Assembly (NCBI RefSeq): GCF_018140925.1 | Contig: NZ_CP073315.1 | Coordinates: forward strand, 496,001 to 560,000 | DNA length: 64,000 nt | Reading direction: 5' to 3' | DNA from: Psychrobacillus sp. INOP01 | GTDB lineage: Bacteria > Bacillota > Bacilli > Bacillales_A > Planococcaceae | Shown here: positions 1 to 9,451 of the stretch, piece after piece | Layout: each line of letters begins with the position of its first letter | Numbering within the stretch: position 1 is the first letter of the stretch | Position numbers and translations under genes: made by a program | Notes under the pieces: generated by a model | Database searches by the model: none | What the model was told of the DNA's origin: nothing | What the model saw: the letters and a program-made list of their open reading frames with translations, nothing else

Positions 1-111
1 GGAAGCTTTACCACCGGCAGATTGATTCTTTTTCTCTTCAAGCTTTTGCTTAACAGCTTCTTGTAGTGTCATTTTCTTTTTAGGTGCTTCTTGGTTATTT
101 GTTTCAGTCAT
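1..111 (-). CDS. small lysine-rich hypothetical protein, N-terminal part
   Basis: Only the first 37 residues are in the window; the gene runs off the left edge. It starts with ATG at 111 behind a GGAGGGG-type ribosome site (about 118-124). The visible part (MTETNNQEAPKKKMTL...) is charged, rich in Lys, Glu and Gln, and has no membrane segment or recognisable domain. It follows tcdA on the same strand after about 60 bases. In B. subtilis the next gene here is rarA, whose start does not look like this, so I do not name it. Confidence 0.6.
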   Translation of the reverse strand, partial: MTETNNQEAPKKKMTLQEAVKQKLEEKKNQSAGGKAS

Positions 112-172
112 TTTATTCCCCTCCTTGTTTATATAAATTTAGTATAAATCATCAGGAAAAAACTTCAAGCAA

Positions 173-934
173 TTACTGTACTCTATTAATATGAATATCT
201 TTTGAAATGTCGTTTATTACCCAGCTGGCACATATTAAACCGACTGTTGATGGAACAAATGCATTTGAAGAAGGTGGCATCTTAGCTTTTCTAATAGCTG
301 CCTCTGGTTTACCTACTGTTTCAACTACATCTTCTCTAACTACAATTGGACTCTCATCTGAAAATACAACTGGAATCCCTTTCGTAATTCGGTCTTCTTT
401 GCGCAGCTTTGTGCGTATTACTTTTGCAATTGGATCTGTATGTGTTTTAGAAATATCCACAATCTTAAAGCGAGTCGGATCTGTTTTATTTGCGGCACCC
501 ATACTTGAAATAATTTTAATATTACGTTTCAAACATTCTTTCATTAAGTGAATTTTATAAATGATCGTATCAGAAGCATCTATAACATAATCAATATTCA
601 TCGCAAAAAATTGTTCATACGTTTCTTCAGTATAAAACATATGCATATCTATTACTTCACATTCAGGATTAATGTCAGCAATCCGTTCCTTCATCACTTC
701 TGATTTTGAACGTCCAATCGTTGATATGTAAGCTACTAATTGACGGTTAATATTAGTAATATCTACATTATCTTTATCCACTAAAATAATACGTCCAACA
801 CCGCTTCGTGCACAAGCTTCAGCAGCGAAAGATCCAACTCCACCGACACCTAATATAGCAACAGTAGTACCTTTCAATAAATCTATTCCCTCTTTACCTA
901 TTGCAAGTTCGTTTCTAGAAAATTGATGCAACAT
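173..934 (-). CDS. tcdA: tRNA threonylcarbamoyladenosine dehydratase TcdA (YrvM)
   Basis: E1-like (ThiF/MoeB superfamily) enzyme that cyclises t6A at position 37 of ANN-decoding tRNAs to ct6A using ATP. The N-terminal Rossmann nucleotide site AILGVGGVGSF is clear, followed by a DxDxVDxTNINRQ stretch typical of the family. Length (253 residues) is normal. I chose the ATG at 934 because a GGAG site lies about 9 bases upstream; the in-frame ATG at 949 overlaps that site. It lies next to the 6S RNA gene and near aspS-hisS, as in B. subtilis (yrvM). Confidence 0.93.
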   Translation of the reverse strand: MLHQFSRNELAIGKEGIDLLKGTTVAILGVGGVGSFAAEACARSGVGRIILVDKDNVDITNINRQLVAYISTIGRSKSEVMKERIADINPECEVIDMHMFYTEETYEQFFAMNIDYVIDASDTIIYKIHLMKECLKRNIKIISSMGAANKTDPTRFKIVDISKTHTDPIAKVIRTKLRKEDRITKGIPVVFSDESPIVVREDVVETVGKPEAAIRKAKMPPSSNAFVPSTVGLICASWVINDISKDIHINRVQ

Positions 935-980
935 TTTAAAACACTCCATTTTAAATCAGATTAGTAGGATTAAATCCCAA

Positions 981-1009
981 GAAAAAACCTCTAGCAAATT
1001 CGCCAGAGG
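981..1009 (-). terminator. terminator after 6S RNA
   Basis: Hairpin CCTCTGGC / GCTAGAGG (988-1009, one G-T type pair) followed on the minus strand by a T-run at 981-987. It separates the 6S gene from tcdA. Confidence 0.75.
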
Positions 1010-1214
1010 ATATTTAAGAAATGATACGAATCCCAATCGTGCCGACAAATAAAGCGTATCGTTTTGAACCCGCAAGAAGCAGGTGGGTGTCCTCTTTATT
1101 AATCTTGGCGTCCCGATTAAAGGCATGTCATTCATAATAAAAGTTAGACTCCCAACGATATAGTTGTTCGGTCAAAACTGATTAGCAAATTGCGAACACA
1201 TCAGGATTCGTGTT
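985..1214 (-). ncRNA. ssrS: 6S RNA (6S-1/BsrA type)
   Basis: 6S RNA mimics an open promoter and sequesters sigma-A RNA polymerase. The transcript begins with a stretch very like B. subtilis 6S-1: TCCTGATGTG, then TTTTGACCGAAC and TTGGGAGT. The 5' segment ACGAATCC pairs perfectly with GGATTCGT near 1025-1033, forming the closing stem of a roughly 190-base mature RNA. A sigma-A promoter precedes it and a terminator hairpin (988-1009) follows. It sits between tcdA and aspS, the known bsrA position. The exact mature 3' end is not determinable by eye. Confidence 0.87.
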
Positions 1215-1220
1215 AATTGA

Positions 1221-1249
1221 ATAATAACATATAAATTTTCGAAATTCAA
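1221..1249 (-). promoter_or_regulatory. sigma-A promoter of the 6S RNA
   Basis: On the minus strand, -35 TTGAAT (1244-1249) and -10 TATTAT (1221-1226) are separated by 17 bases. This puts the start of transcription near 1213-1214, just at the 5' base of the predicted 6S closing stem. Confidence 0.75.
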
Positions 1250-1401
1250 TCATTTTATCATGTACTTAATTGACTATTCTGAATAATAGGTAAATATAAT
1301 TATTCGTCTTTAACTTATACTTAATAATATTTAGTTCCATAAGTTGTAAGGTAAGTCCATCATGAATATGATGCATCATATAACAAAAATGGAGGACATG
1401 A

Positions 1402-2028
1402 ATGAATTCGTTAAGTACATATTTCTTGTTAGGCATATCTTTAGCAGCGCCTATTGGTCCTGTTAAAGCAACACTCCTAAACACCGGTATAAAAAACGGT
1501 TTTTTCCATGCATGGTTTTTTGGACTCGGTGCAATAGTAACAGACATAATTTATATGCTAATGGTTTACTTTGGAGTAGGGCAATTTATCGATTCTCCTC
1601 ATATGCGGATATTTTTATGGTGCTTCGGCTTTTTTGTACTAATGTATACGGGAATTGAAAATTTACTTACGTTAAACAATATTTCTATGGACCCAAAATT
1701 CCGGAAAATTGTGCGGTTCAGACACTCTCTACTTGCTGGTTTGCTAATGGCTTTTTTAAATCCGTTAACAATTCTATTTTGGCTAGGTATTTACGGGTCT
1801 ATTTTAGTGAGTGGCGGCGGTGAAATATCTGGTATTGAAACGATTATCATAAGCATAGCCATATTAGTTGGTATTGGATTTGTAGATTTTATAATGGCTT
1901 TCTTATCGAGTAGTTCACGAAATTTATTGTCCACCCCTCTCTTAAAAGCTATTTCTTTTATTTCTTCTTTAGGTATGATTGGTTTCGGTATCTATTTTGG
2001 CATGCAAGCATTTCAAGCTCTGTTTTAG
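1402..2028 (+). CDS. LysE/RhtB-family amino-acid exporter
   Basis: 208-residue integral membrane protein with about six hydrophobic segments. The N-terminal segment carries the LysE-family signature ISLAAPIGPVKATLL and the conserved AFLNPLTILFWLGI motif lies around residues 114-127. The family exports basic or neutral amino acids by proton antiport. Substrate cannot be read from sequence. A GGAGG site precedes the ATG. The MFS exporter starts 70 bases downstream on the same strand, so the two may share a transcript, but nothing links their substrates. Confidence 0.85.
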   Translation: MNSLSTYFLLGISLAAPIGPVKATLLNTGIKNGFFHAWFFGLGAIVTDIIYMLMVYFGVGQFIDSPHMRIFLWCFGFFVLMYTGIENLLTLNNISMDPKFRKIVRFRHSLLAGLLMAFLNPLTILFWLGIYGSILVSGGGEISGIETIIISIAILVGIGFVDFIMAFLSSSSRNLLSTPLLKAISFISSLGMIGFGIYFGMQAFQALF

Positions 2029-2100
2029 TAGATTTTTGAAACGTATATTGTAGTTCACGATGGAGAACATACCTTAAAGATCATTAGTTGAGGTGTGTAT

Positions 2101-3342
2101 ATGATAAATAACAATAGTCAAACTGACAATGTAAGTATATGGTGCGTTATTAGTATGGCTTCTATCCCACTCGTCATGACACTTGGCAATTCTATGCTCA
2201 TCCCTATTTTACCTATTCTAGAAAAAAAGGTAGGTATCAGCTCATTCCAGTCAAGTATGATTATTACAAGTTATTCAATTGCAGCTATTTTTCTTATACC
2301 AGTGGCGGGATACCTATCTGATCGTTTCGGGAGAAAGATCGTCATTTTACCAAGCTTGATATTAGCGCTACTCGGAGGTATTATTGCTGGTTTTGCCTCG
2401 TGGAAAATAGATGACCCCTTTTTTTGGATTATTATAGGAAGAATCCTTCAAGGTATAGGGGCGGCTGGTGCCATGCCAATAGTATTGCCGCTAGTAGGAG
2501 ATTTATATAAAGATGATGATGAAAAAACCAGTTCCTGTCTCGGAATTATCGAAACCTCCAATACCTTCGGAAAGGTTTTAAGCCCTATTCTTGGATCTGT
2601 TTTAGCAGCGGTATTATGGTTTTTACCTTTCTTTTCAATTTCGATTTTTAGTTTAATTTCCATCGTGATGATATTTTTCTTTGTAAAAGTACCAAAGGAA
2701 AAAGATGAACCCATAAAATTCAAGGACTTTTTGAGGAATACAAGGAAGACATTTAAAAAGGAAGGTCAATGGCTTTTAACTGTATTTATAAACGGCGCTT
2801 TTGTTATGCTCCTATTATTCGGGGTTTTGTTTTTTCTATCCGAAATGCTTGAAAAAACACATGATATAAAAGGAATAAAAAAAGGATTTGTATTAGCAAT
2901 TCCACTTCTCATGCTTTGTATTGCTTCTTATATAACTGGTCGAAATATAAAAGGAAATGTTTCCACTATGAAAAAGATGACGATGATTTGTCTAATAGTC
3001 ATGTCTATCTCTGTAGTATTTATAGGATTTACAAAAGAAAAACTGTTTCTATTATTACTTATAACAAGTGTGATGGGAATAGCCATTGGTGCATTGTTAC
3101 CAGTATTGGATGCACTGATTACCGAAAATATAAAAAAAGAAGAGCGAGGCACGATCTCTTCTTTTTATAGTTCTGCCAGATTCATCGGAGTTGCAGCTGG
3201 CCCACCAATCATGTCACTAGTCATGAAAAATTATCTTAATATTAGTTATATTGTTGCTGGAGTGATTGGAATTACTTTGTTTTTCCTTGCGATGAAACTT
3301 ATAAAAGTAGAGGAAATTGAGGGACAAAATCATAAAGTATAA
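2101..3342 (+). CDS. MFS drug/siderophore-type exporter (DHA1, YmfD-like)
   Basis: 413-residue, 12-helix major facilitator. The loop between helices 2 and 3 carries GYLSDRFGRK, the classic G-x-x-x-D-R-x-G-R-K motif, and helix 5 has the antiporter-type stretch SPILGSVLA. It most resembles Bacillus YmfD-type exporters, though that is from memory. ATG 2101 is preferred over the in-frame GTG at 2095 because the GAGGTG ribosome site (2090-2095) would overlap the GTG. It ends at a terminator facing the yqhV-like gene. Confidence 0.85.
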   Translation: MINNNSQTDNVSIWCVISMASIPLVMTLGNSMLIPILPILEKKVGISSFQSSMIITSYSIAAIFLIPVAGYLSDRFGRKIVILPSLILALLGGIIAGFASWKIDDPFFWIIIGRILQGIGAAGAMPIVLPLVGDLYKDDDEKTSSCLGIIETSNTFGKVLSPILGSVLAAVLWFLPFFSISIFSLISIVMIFFFVKVPKEKDEPIKFKDFLRNTRKTFKKEGQWLLTVFINGAFVMLLLFGVLFFLSEMLEKTHDIKGIKKGFVLAIPLLMLCIASYITGRNIKGNVSTMKKMTMICLIVMSISVVFIGFTKEKLFLLLLITSVMGIAIGALLPVLDALITENIKKEERGTISSFYSSARFIGVAAGPPIMSLVMKNYLNISYIVAGVIGITLFFLAMKLIKVEEIEGQNHKV

Positions 3343-3390
3343 ATATAATGGACTGGAAAGCGATAAGCTAACCAGTCCATTTTATATTTT
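3343..3390. terminator. bidirectional terminator between MFS and YqhV-like genes
   Basis: Inverted repeat TGGACTGG (3349-3356) / CCAGTCCA (3372-3379), flanked by A/T-rich tracts on both sides. It lies between two converging genes and can serve both. Confidence 0.7.
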
Positions 3391-3659
3391 CAGTTTGACT
3401 TTAAACTATAAAGGATGAGCAATATACCTGCAAATAAGCATACCATTCTTGTTAAAGATATTTTTTCAGATAAGCCAGTTAAACCTATGCCAGTTGTAAC
3501 TATTAAAACAACAGGACCTACTAAAGCTAGTAAAGAGTTAATATAAAAAGCTTTTTCTAAATCATTAAATTTAATCATAAGCATTGCTGCAGATAACTCT
3601 ATACTTCCTGAAAGTAATCTAAGTATGATAATAAATAATAATGCCTTCTCAATAATCAG
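3390..3659 (-). CDS. YqhV-like small membrane protein (DUF2619), non-AUG start
   Basis: The last 64 residues from the only in-frame ATG (3584) are two hydrophobic helices. The open frame continues upstream to a stop at 3666-3668, and this extension reads as family sequence, including RLLSGSIELSAAMLMIKFN, which matches the conserved start of YqhV/DUF2619 proteins. With no ATG, GTG or TTG in the extension, I place the start at CTG 3659, about 9 bases after AGAGAGG; ATT at 3656 or 3653 is also possible. Function is unknown. In B. subtilis yqhV is near the spoIIIA genes, so this copy is at a different locus. Confidence 0.7.
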   Translation of the reverse strand: MIIEKALLFIIILRLLSGSIELSAAMLMIKFNDLEKAFYINSLLALVGPVVLIVTTGIGLTGLSEKISLTRMVCLFAGILLILYSLKSN

Positions 3660-3780
3660 TATCTTCTACCTCTCTTTAATAAAAGAATATGTACTATTGA
3701 AATTATATGTAAACATCGTAAGTATTATTTGAGTAACACCTTAAATATGTTTATAAGAACAGCGCAAGCACCTGTAATTT

Positions 3781-4312
3781 AAAACCTGTTTCTATCGTTT
3801 TCGAAGAGCCTTAGACAGACGTCTTGCTATATTATTACCGAGTGAATTTTTAGGGATGCTAGTTGGTTGTGACATCCGCCACAACCAACTAGCATCTTTT
3901 TTTCGGTAATTATATGGCGTTTCTCTTTCCAACGCCCTCCTACAACTTCTATAAGCAGGTTAATGCGTTTTTGGATAACTAGAGAAAGGATACATCACTA
4001 TTCATAGAGAAAGCTCTCGAAGATGCAATTTCGTTCGCTATTTCGCTTCTTTATTAGTAAATACTTACTATTTCTCTTTATTCCACTAGTAAAAAATGAA
4101 ATCTAACTTCATCAAAATTGAATAATTGTATTTCTAATTCAAAAACGATTACAAATAATTTTATCACTTTCTAAAACTTAACAAATCTTATCTTCTTAGC
4201 AGTAAGCTATGCTATAGATGGAGTCTTACACATTTTATTAGGAACGTAGTGACCAGGAGATTGAAGCCGTACCCGCGGAAAGCGTCCGCCTGAAACGAAA
4301 ATCAGCAGTGTC
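3781..4312. repeat. composite intergenic repeat, copy A
   Basis: Non-coding DNA that recurs at 9452, 28197 and 34779. The left module starts CTGTTTCTATCGTTTTCGAA, carries a perfect 17-bp hairpin (3855-3896, GATGCTAGTT.../...AACTAGCATC) and continues with CTCTCGAAGATGCAATTTCG. The right module is truncated here and keeps only its end, CCGCGGAAAGCGTCCGCCTG (about 4274-4293). No ORF with coding character was seen. The hairpin plus T-run could also act as a terminator. Confidence 0.8.
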
Positions 4313-4374
4313 ATATATCTGATTCTCCAAAATACCTGGATCACAGAGTTAAGTGTCAAGAAAGTCTTTAATCT

Positions 4375-4418
4375 AAAAAAGAAGGATTCATCACGACTAT
4401 TGTCACGACAAATCCTTC
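4375..4418 (-). terminator. terminator of hisS-aspS
   Basis: Stem GAAGGATT (4381-4388) / AATCCTTC (4411-4418). On the minus strand it is followed by six T residues (4375-4380), and it lies immediately after the aspS stop. Confidence 0.85.
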
Positions 4419-4424
4419 TATAAT

Positions 4425-6194
4425 TTACTTCGTTTTCAATTTTAAGCTCAAGCTTAACTCATCTAACTGAGCCTCTGCCACTGGGCTAGGTGCAGAAGTT
4501 AATAAATCACTTGCACTTGCTGTTTTCGGGAATGCAATCGTATCACGTAAATTTGTACTACCAGAAAGAAGCATTACTAATCTATCTAGTCCAAATGCAA
4601 CTCCGCCATGTGGAGGTGTTCCATATTCAAAAGCTTCCATTAGGAAACCAAATTGAGCTTTAGCTTCCTCATCCGAAAACCCAAGTATCTCGAACATTTT
4701 TTCTTGAACTTCTCTAGAATATATACGTAGAGATCCTCCACCTAATTCATAACCGTTCAATACTAAGTCATACGCTTGCGCACGTACTTTACTTGGATCA
4801 GTATCCATTAATGCAAGATCCTCCTCAAAAGGTCTTGTGAATGGATGATGCGCTGCGTAGTAACGACCTTCTTTTTCATCATATTCGAATAACGGCCAGT
4901 TAACTACCCATAAGAATTCAAAGCGTGATTCATCGATCAACTCAAGCTCTTTTCCAAGTTTTAAACGTAACGCACCTAATGCATCTGCCACAACGGAGGA
5001 TTTGTCAGCAACAAACAATAATAAATCTCCTGCTGTTGCCTCTAATGTTTGGATAAGGCTTGTAGCTGCTTCGCCCTCGAAGAACTTAGCAATTGGACCC
5101 TTCAAACCTTCTTCGTCCACTTTCAACCAAGCAAGCCCCTTAGCACCATAAACTCCAGCGAATTCTCCAAGTGCATCAATATCCTTACGAGAATAGTTAT
5201 CTGCTGCACCTTTGACATTAATCGCTTTTACTTGCCCTCCAGCTTCCACTGCTGAAGCGAAAACCTTAAATGAGCTGTCTTTCACTAATTCCGAAAGATC
5301 AACAAGTTCTAATCCAAAACGAACATCCGGTTTATCTGATCCAAAGCGATTCATCGCTTCATCATAATTCATACGGTTGAAAGGAATGGTCACATCTACA
5401 CCTTTAACGTCCTTCATAACCTTTTTCATCATGCGTTCATTCATTTCTAAAATTTCATCCATCGATAGGAAACTCATTTCCATATCAATTTGAGTAAATT
5501 CTGGTTGACGGTCTGCACGTAAATCTTCATCACGGAAGCATCGAGCAATTTGATAATATTTTTCAAATCCTCCAACCATTAGAAGCTGCTTGAACAACTG
5601 TGGTGATTGTGGAAGTGCATAAAATTCTCCATCGTGTACACGACTTGGCACTAAATAGTCACGTGCTCCTTCAGGAGTAGATTTAGTTAAAATTGGAGTT
5701 TCTACTTCTAAGAATCCCTCATCATCTAGGAAGCGTCTCACTGTTTTAGTAATATCTGAACGCATTTTGAAGGTATCATACATTACTGGTCGTCTTAGGT
5801 CTAAGTAGCGATATTTTAAACGAATATCTTCACCTGCATCTGTTTGGTTTTCAATTGCAAATGGAGGGTTTTTAGCTTCGTTAATAATGCGAGCTTCACT
5901 AGCATGTACTTCAATTGCTCCAGATGAAATATTTTTGTTCACTTGGTTTGCTGCACGTGCAACTACAGTACCTTTTACCTCTATTATATATTCATTGCGC
6001 AATTTATCTGCAATTTGAATAGCTGATTCTGAAAATTCCGGATTGAAAACTACTTGTACTAGCCCTGTGCGATCACGTACATCAACAAATATTAATCCAC
6101 CTAAATCTCTACGTTTTTGTACCCATCCGATTAATTGGATGGATTCACCTATTTGCTGTTCATTTAATTGTCCACTTGTGTGTGTTCTACTCAT
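4425..6194 (-). CDS. aspS: aspartate--tRNA ligase AspS
   Basis: Class II synthetase of bacterial size (589 residues) that charges tRNA-Asp. It has the N-terminal OB anticodon-binding domain (about 15-105), motif 2 [18 protein letters not shown], the bacterial GAD insertion (about 290-410) and motif 3 [11 protein letters not shown] near the C-terminus. Its ATG overlaps the hisS stop by one base, so the two are translated in tandem. Whether the enzyme is discriminating or also charges tRNA-Asn cannot be told by eye. Confidence 0.97.
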   Translation of the reverse strand: MSRTHTSGQLNEQQIGESIQLIGWVQKRRDLGGLIFVDVRDRTGLVQVVFNPEFSESAIQIADKLRNEYIIEVKGTVVARAANQVNKNISSGAIEVHASEARIINEAKNPPFAIENQTDAGEDIRLKYRYLDLRRPVMYDTFKMRSDITKTVRRFLDDEGFLEVETPILTKSTPEGARDYLVPSRVHDGEFYALPQSPQLFKQLLMVGGFEKYYQIARCFRDEDLRADRQPEFTQIDMEMSFLSMDEILEMNERMMKKVMKDVKGVDVTIPFNRMNYDEAMNRFGSDKPDVRFGLELVDLSELVKDSSFKVFASAVEAGGQVKAINVKGAADNYSRKDIDALGEFAGVYGAKGLAWLKVDEEGLKGPIAKFFEGEAATSLIQTLEATAGDLLLFVADKSSVVADALGALRLKLGKELELIDESRFEFLWVVNWPLFEYDEKEGRYYAAHHPFTRPFEEDLALMDTDPSKVRAQAYDLVLNGYELGGGSLRIYSREVQEKMFEILGFSDEEAKAQFGFLMEAFEYGTPPHGGVAFGLDRLVMLLSGSTNLRDTIAFPKTASASDLLTSAPSPVAEAQLDELSLSLKLKTK

Positions 6195-7483
6195 TATTCC
6201 TCTGCCTCCAACTGTGTTAAACTAGTCTTTATTTGTTCGATTAATGAACTGAATGGAACTAAATTTTGAGTACCAGTTGCTAGATCCTTCAACATAGCAC
6301 TTTCTTTTTCTAATTCATCATCGCCAATTACTAATACAAATTTTGCATTTAAACGATCGGCTGATTTCATTTGTGTTTTCATTTTACGATCTAAATAATC
6401 CATCTCTGCTGTAATTTTGTGGTGTCTAAGTTGATACGTAAGTTCGACCGCTTTTTTCTTAGCGGCTTCACCTAGTCCAATTACATAGACATCTAATGTC
6501 GACTTAGCAGACCATTCATTGTTTTCTGCTTCAATAGCTAATAATAATCTTTCAATACTCATTGCAAATCCAATTCCAGGAGCATCTGGTCCACCTAGTT
6601 CTTCTACCAGACCGTTGTATCTTCCCCCGCCTGCTAGTGTTGTAATTGCTCCAAACCCTTCTGCAGCACTCATAATTTCAAAAGCAGTGTGGTTATAATA
6701 ATCTAATCCACGTACCAGATTAGGATCTACCTCAAATGGAATATTTAATATCGTTAAATATTCTTTTACTTTTTCGAAATAAGCAGCTGATTCTTCATTT
6801 AAAAAATCTGCTAAGGAAGGTGCTGTTTCCATTAACGGATGGTTACGATCTACCTTGCAATCCAAAATACGAAGTGGATTTTTTTGTAATCTATTTTGAC
6901 AATCCGAACAAAACTCTTCAATATGTGGCTCAAAGTGACCAACTAGTGCCGCTTTATGAGCAATTCTACTTTCAGTGTCCCCTAAGGAATTTATAACAAG
7001 CTTTAGCTTTTTCAATCCTGCATTTTGATAGACAGACATTGCTAAAGAAATAACCTCGGCATCTATTGCTGGATCCGCACTACCTATTGCTTCAATACCA
7101 AACTGTACGAATTGACGGTATCTACCTGCCTGCTGACGCTCATAACGGAACATCGGTCCCATATAGTAGAGCTTAACTGGCTGATCTGGATAACCGAACA
7201 TTTTATGTTCTACAAACGCTCTTACCGTTGATGCTGTACCTTCTGGTCGCAATGTAAGGGAACGATTCCCTCTATCTTGGAATGTGTACATTTCTTTTTG
7301 AACAATATCCGTGGTGTCTCCAACGCTTCTAGTAAATAATTCAGTATGTTCAAAAACAGGGGTTCTAATCTCTTTGTATTGATACATACGACATTGCTCT
7401 CTAATTAGTTCTTCTACTGCTTGCCATTTACTAGTTTCTGATGGCAAAATGTCTTGTGTTCCTCTAGGTACTTTAATATCCAT
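6194..7483 (-). CDS. hisS: histidine--tRNA ligase HisS
   Basis: Class II synthetase, 429 residues. Visible motifs are [10 protein letters not shown] at the N-terminus, motif 2 [15 protein letters not shown], the histidine-A motif [15 protein letters not shown] and motif 3 [13 protein letters not shown], followed by the C-terminal anticodon domain. I set the start at ATG 7483 because AAAGGGG lies about 8 bases upstream. The in-frame ATG at 7507 would add eight residues that overlap this site and the leader terminator. First gene of the T-box-controlled hisS-aspS unit. Confidence 0.96.
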   Translation of the reverse strand: MDIKVPRGTQDILPSETSKWQAVEELIREQCRMYQYKEIRTPVFEHTELFTRSVGDTTDIVQKEMYTFQDRGNRSLTLRPEGTASTVRAFVEHKMFGYPDQPVKLYYMGPMFRYERQQAGRYRQFVQFGIEAIGSADPAIDAEVISLAMSVYQNAGLKKLKLVINSLGDTESRIAHKAALVGHFEPHIEEFCSDCQNRLQKNPLRILDCKVDRNHPLMETAPSLADFLNEESAAYFEKVKEYLTILNIPFEVDPNLVRGLDYYNHTAFEIMSAAEGFGAITTLAGGGRYNGLVEELGGPDAPGIGFAMSIERLLLAIEAENNEWSAKSTLDVYVIGLGEAAKKKAVELTYQLRHHKITAEMDYLDRKMKTQMKSADRLNAKFVLVIGDDELEKESAMLKDLATGTQNLVPFSSLIEQIKTSLTQLEAEE

Positions 7484-7779
7484 GGCAATTGCCCCTTTCC
7501 ATTGCATATAAAAAAGCCCTCATCCCCTGCTATAAATAGCAAGGGACGAGAGCTTATATAAGCTTCCGCGGTTCCACCCTAGTTGGTCAAAAAATTGACC
7601 CTCTCAATTCTGGATAACGACCAGTTCCGTTTCTGCCTACTAAAGAATAATCTCTTTCGACAAAAATCCTCTCGAATGTTGTTCACTGAATGCGTATGTA
7701 GGAAAGATTTCAGCCACGTCTTTCCTTCTCTTGTCATCCGTTTTAGACAGCTACTTTTTCGGTCATCGGTTTGTTTTAG
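7484..7779 (-). promoter_or_regulatory. T-box leader of hisS-aspS
   Basis: A roughly 295-base leader containing the T-box sequence AGGGTGGAACCGCGG (7566-7580, minus strand) and a strong terminator hairpin (7516-7552) with a T-run at 7510-7515. Stem I has an apical GGAAAGA...TCTTTCC helix with a GTGG-type loop. Uncharged tRNA should stabilise the antiterminator and raise hisS-aspS expression. Lining up the specifier loop (GTGAAC, then AACAT) with that of the valS leader gives AAC as specifier, with a His CAT overlapping it by one base; see findings. Confidence 0.92.
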
Positions 7780-7785
7780 TTTTTG

Positions 7786-7815
7786 ATTATACTTTATCTT
7801 AATGACGTAAGACAA
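7786..7815 (-). promoter_or_regulatory. promoter of hisS T-box transcript
   Basis: -10 TATAAT (7786-7791) is a perfect match. A TTGTCT -35 (7810-7815) lies 18 bases upstream. Transcription would start near 7779. Confidence 0.65.
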
Positions 7816-7888
7816 ATAAGTCAACCCTTTTGAAGAAAAGGTAGAATTTTTTTATCAGACTATTTACAATAGGGATAGGAGTGATTCA

Positions 7889-9439
7889 ATGAACGCTAAA
7901 ATAATACATAAAATGACTATTATTTTTTTATGTGCATGTTTCCTTATACCATACTTGCAAGTAGATGCACAGGAGAATGAAGTGACCGTAAATGTTGCTT
8001 CTTTAAAAGTACGATCAGGTCCAGGCCTTACATATGATACGATCGGTGCTGTTACAAAAAATGACAAATTAGACGTAATCGGCAAGGAAAATGATTGGCT
8101 TCAGGTTAATTTTGGGAGTTCCACTGGTTGGGTAGCTAGCTGGTACACAACAAAAGAATCGCTTGAGTTGACAAACAAGCAGATTGTATCGAAAGTAAAT
8201 CGATTGAATGTTCGAACGGAACCTAATACCTCTTCCGCAGTGATAGGTCAATTACAAGAGGGTGATTCTACAATTGCCTACAAATCTCAAGATGATTGGA
8301 TTGAAATAGACTTTCAAGGTCGAAAAGGTTGGGTCAATCAAACCTATATCACTGTGACCGACCAAACTGTAAGCAAAGATACGAACACTACTGAAAGTGT
8401 ATTTGAAGTATCCGTCGATGCACTAAATGTTCGCTCAAAAGCAGATTTAACTTCCAAAAAAATAGGACTGGTTAATAAGGGAGATCAATTTTCAGTTGTT
8501 GACTCTGATCATAATTGGGTGCAAGTAGAACTTGAAAATGGAGAAAAAGGATGGTTGTATAGCTTTTATGGAACCTTCTCTGCAACTTCTGAAAGTATTG
8601 AATCTGCAGAAACAAAAGGAACCATTACTATTCTATACAATGGGACAAACCTTCGCTCTGATAGCACAACGAGTAGTGAAGTAGTCTCAAGAGCTGACGC
8701 TGGAACTACATTTTCAGTAGCAGAAAAGACAAATGATTGGTATAAAATTATCTTAGATAATGGACAAACAGCTTATGTAGCTAGTTGGTTAGTTTCATCT
8801 TCATCCACAGCATCTAATGTAATTGAGCAATCAGAGGAAAAACACGAAGGTGAAAAAGAGGAGAAAAAGGATGTTACACGTAAAAAGGGTACCTTAAAAG
8901 GATTAACTATTGTCATCGACGCAGGGCATGGTGGAAATGACCGTGGCACGACTGGTGCACTTGGAACAGATGAAAAAGATATTACTTTAATAACATCAGA
9001 ATTACTTTCATCCAAATTACAAGCAGCTGGTGCTAATGTAATTTTGACTAGAGAATCGGACGAATATGTAGACCTTCGAAAACGCGTCTCCATTGGGCAC
9101 CAAGTCGATGCTGATGCATTCATAAGCTTACACTATGACGCAATCGATAATAGCTCGGTAAGAGGCTTCACAACCTACTATATGCATAATTACCAAAAAG
9201 AATTGGCTAAGTATGTCCATAGTGGGCTTGGTGAAATGATTTCTTTAAAAGATAGAGGCACTCAACCAGGGGATTATTTGGTATTACGAGAGAATAAACA
9301 GAATGCTATTTTAATAGAGTTGGGTTATCTAAGTAATCCTTCTGAAGAACGGAATGTAACTACTCAAAACTATCGAGAACAAGCTACTCATGGTATTTAT
9401 AATGGGATTATAAATTATTTTGATGCTCAATTAGATTAA
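7889..9439 (+). CDS. yrvJ: SH3b-repeat N-acetylmuramoyl-L-alanine amidase (YrvJ-like)
   Basis: Secreted peptidoglycan hydrolase of 516 residues. A signal peptide ends near ...LQVDAQ (about 28). Four bacterial SH3 wall-binding repeats follow (about 30-85, 100-155, 172-228, 245-295), each with an LNVR/LKVRS-type core. After a Glu/Lys-rich linker the zinc Amidase_3 domain (about 338-512) has IVIDAGHGG, the second metal motif around ISLHYDA and the catalytic Glu in ILIELGYLSN. Length and position beside hisS and dtd match B. subtilis yrvJ. ATG has GGAG 9 bases upstream. Confidence 0.92.
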   Translation: MNAKIIHKMTIIFLCACFLIPYLQVDAQENEVTVNVASLKVRSGPGLTYDTIGAVTKNDKLDVIGKENDWLQVNFGSSTGWVASWYTTKESLELTNKQIVSKVNRLNVRTEPNTSSAVIGQLQEGDSTIAYKSQDDWIEIDFQGRKGWVNQTYITVTDQTVSKDTNTTESVFEVSVDALNVRSKADLTSKKIGLVNKGDQFSVVDSDHNWVQVELENGEKGWLYSFYGTFSATSESIESAETKGTITILYNGTNLRSDSTTSSEVVSRADAGTTFSVAEKTNDWYKIILDNGQTAYVASWLVSSSSTASNVIEQSEEKHEGEKEEKKDVTRKKGTLKGLTIVIDAGHGGNDRGTTGALGTDEKDITLITSELLSSKLQAAGANVILTRESDEYVDLRKRVSIGHQVDADAFISLHYDAIDNSSVRGFTTYYMHNYQKELAKYVHSGLGEMISLKDRGTQPGDYLVLRENKQNAILIELGYLSNPSEERNVTTQNYREQATHGIYNGIINYFDAQLD

Positions 9440-9451
9440 TCATAAAAGGTC

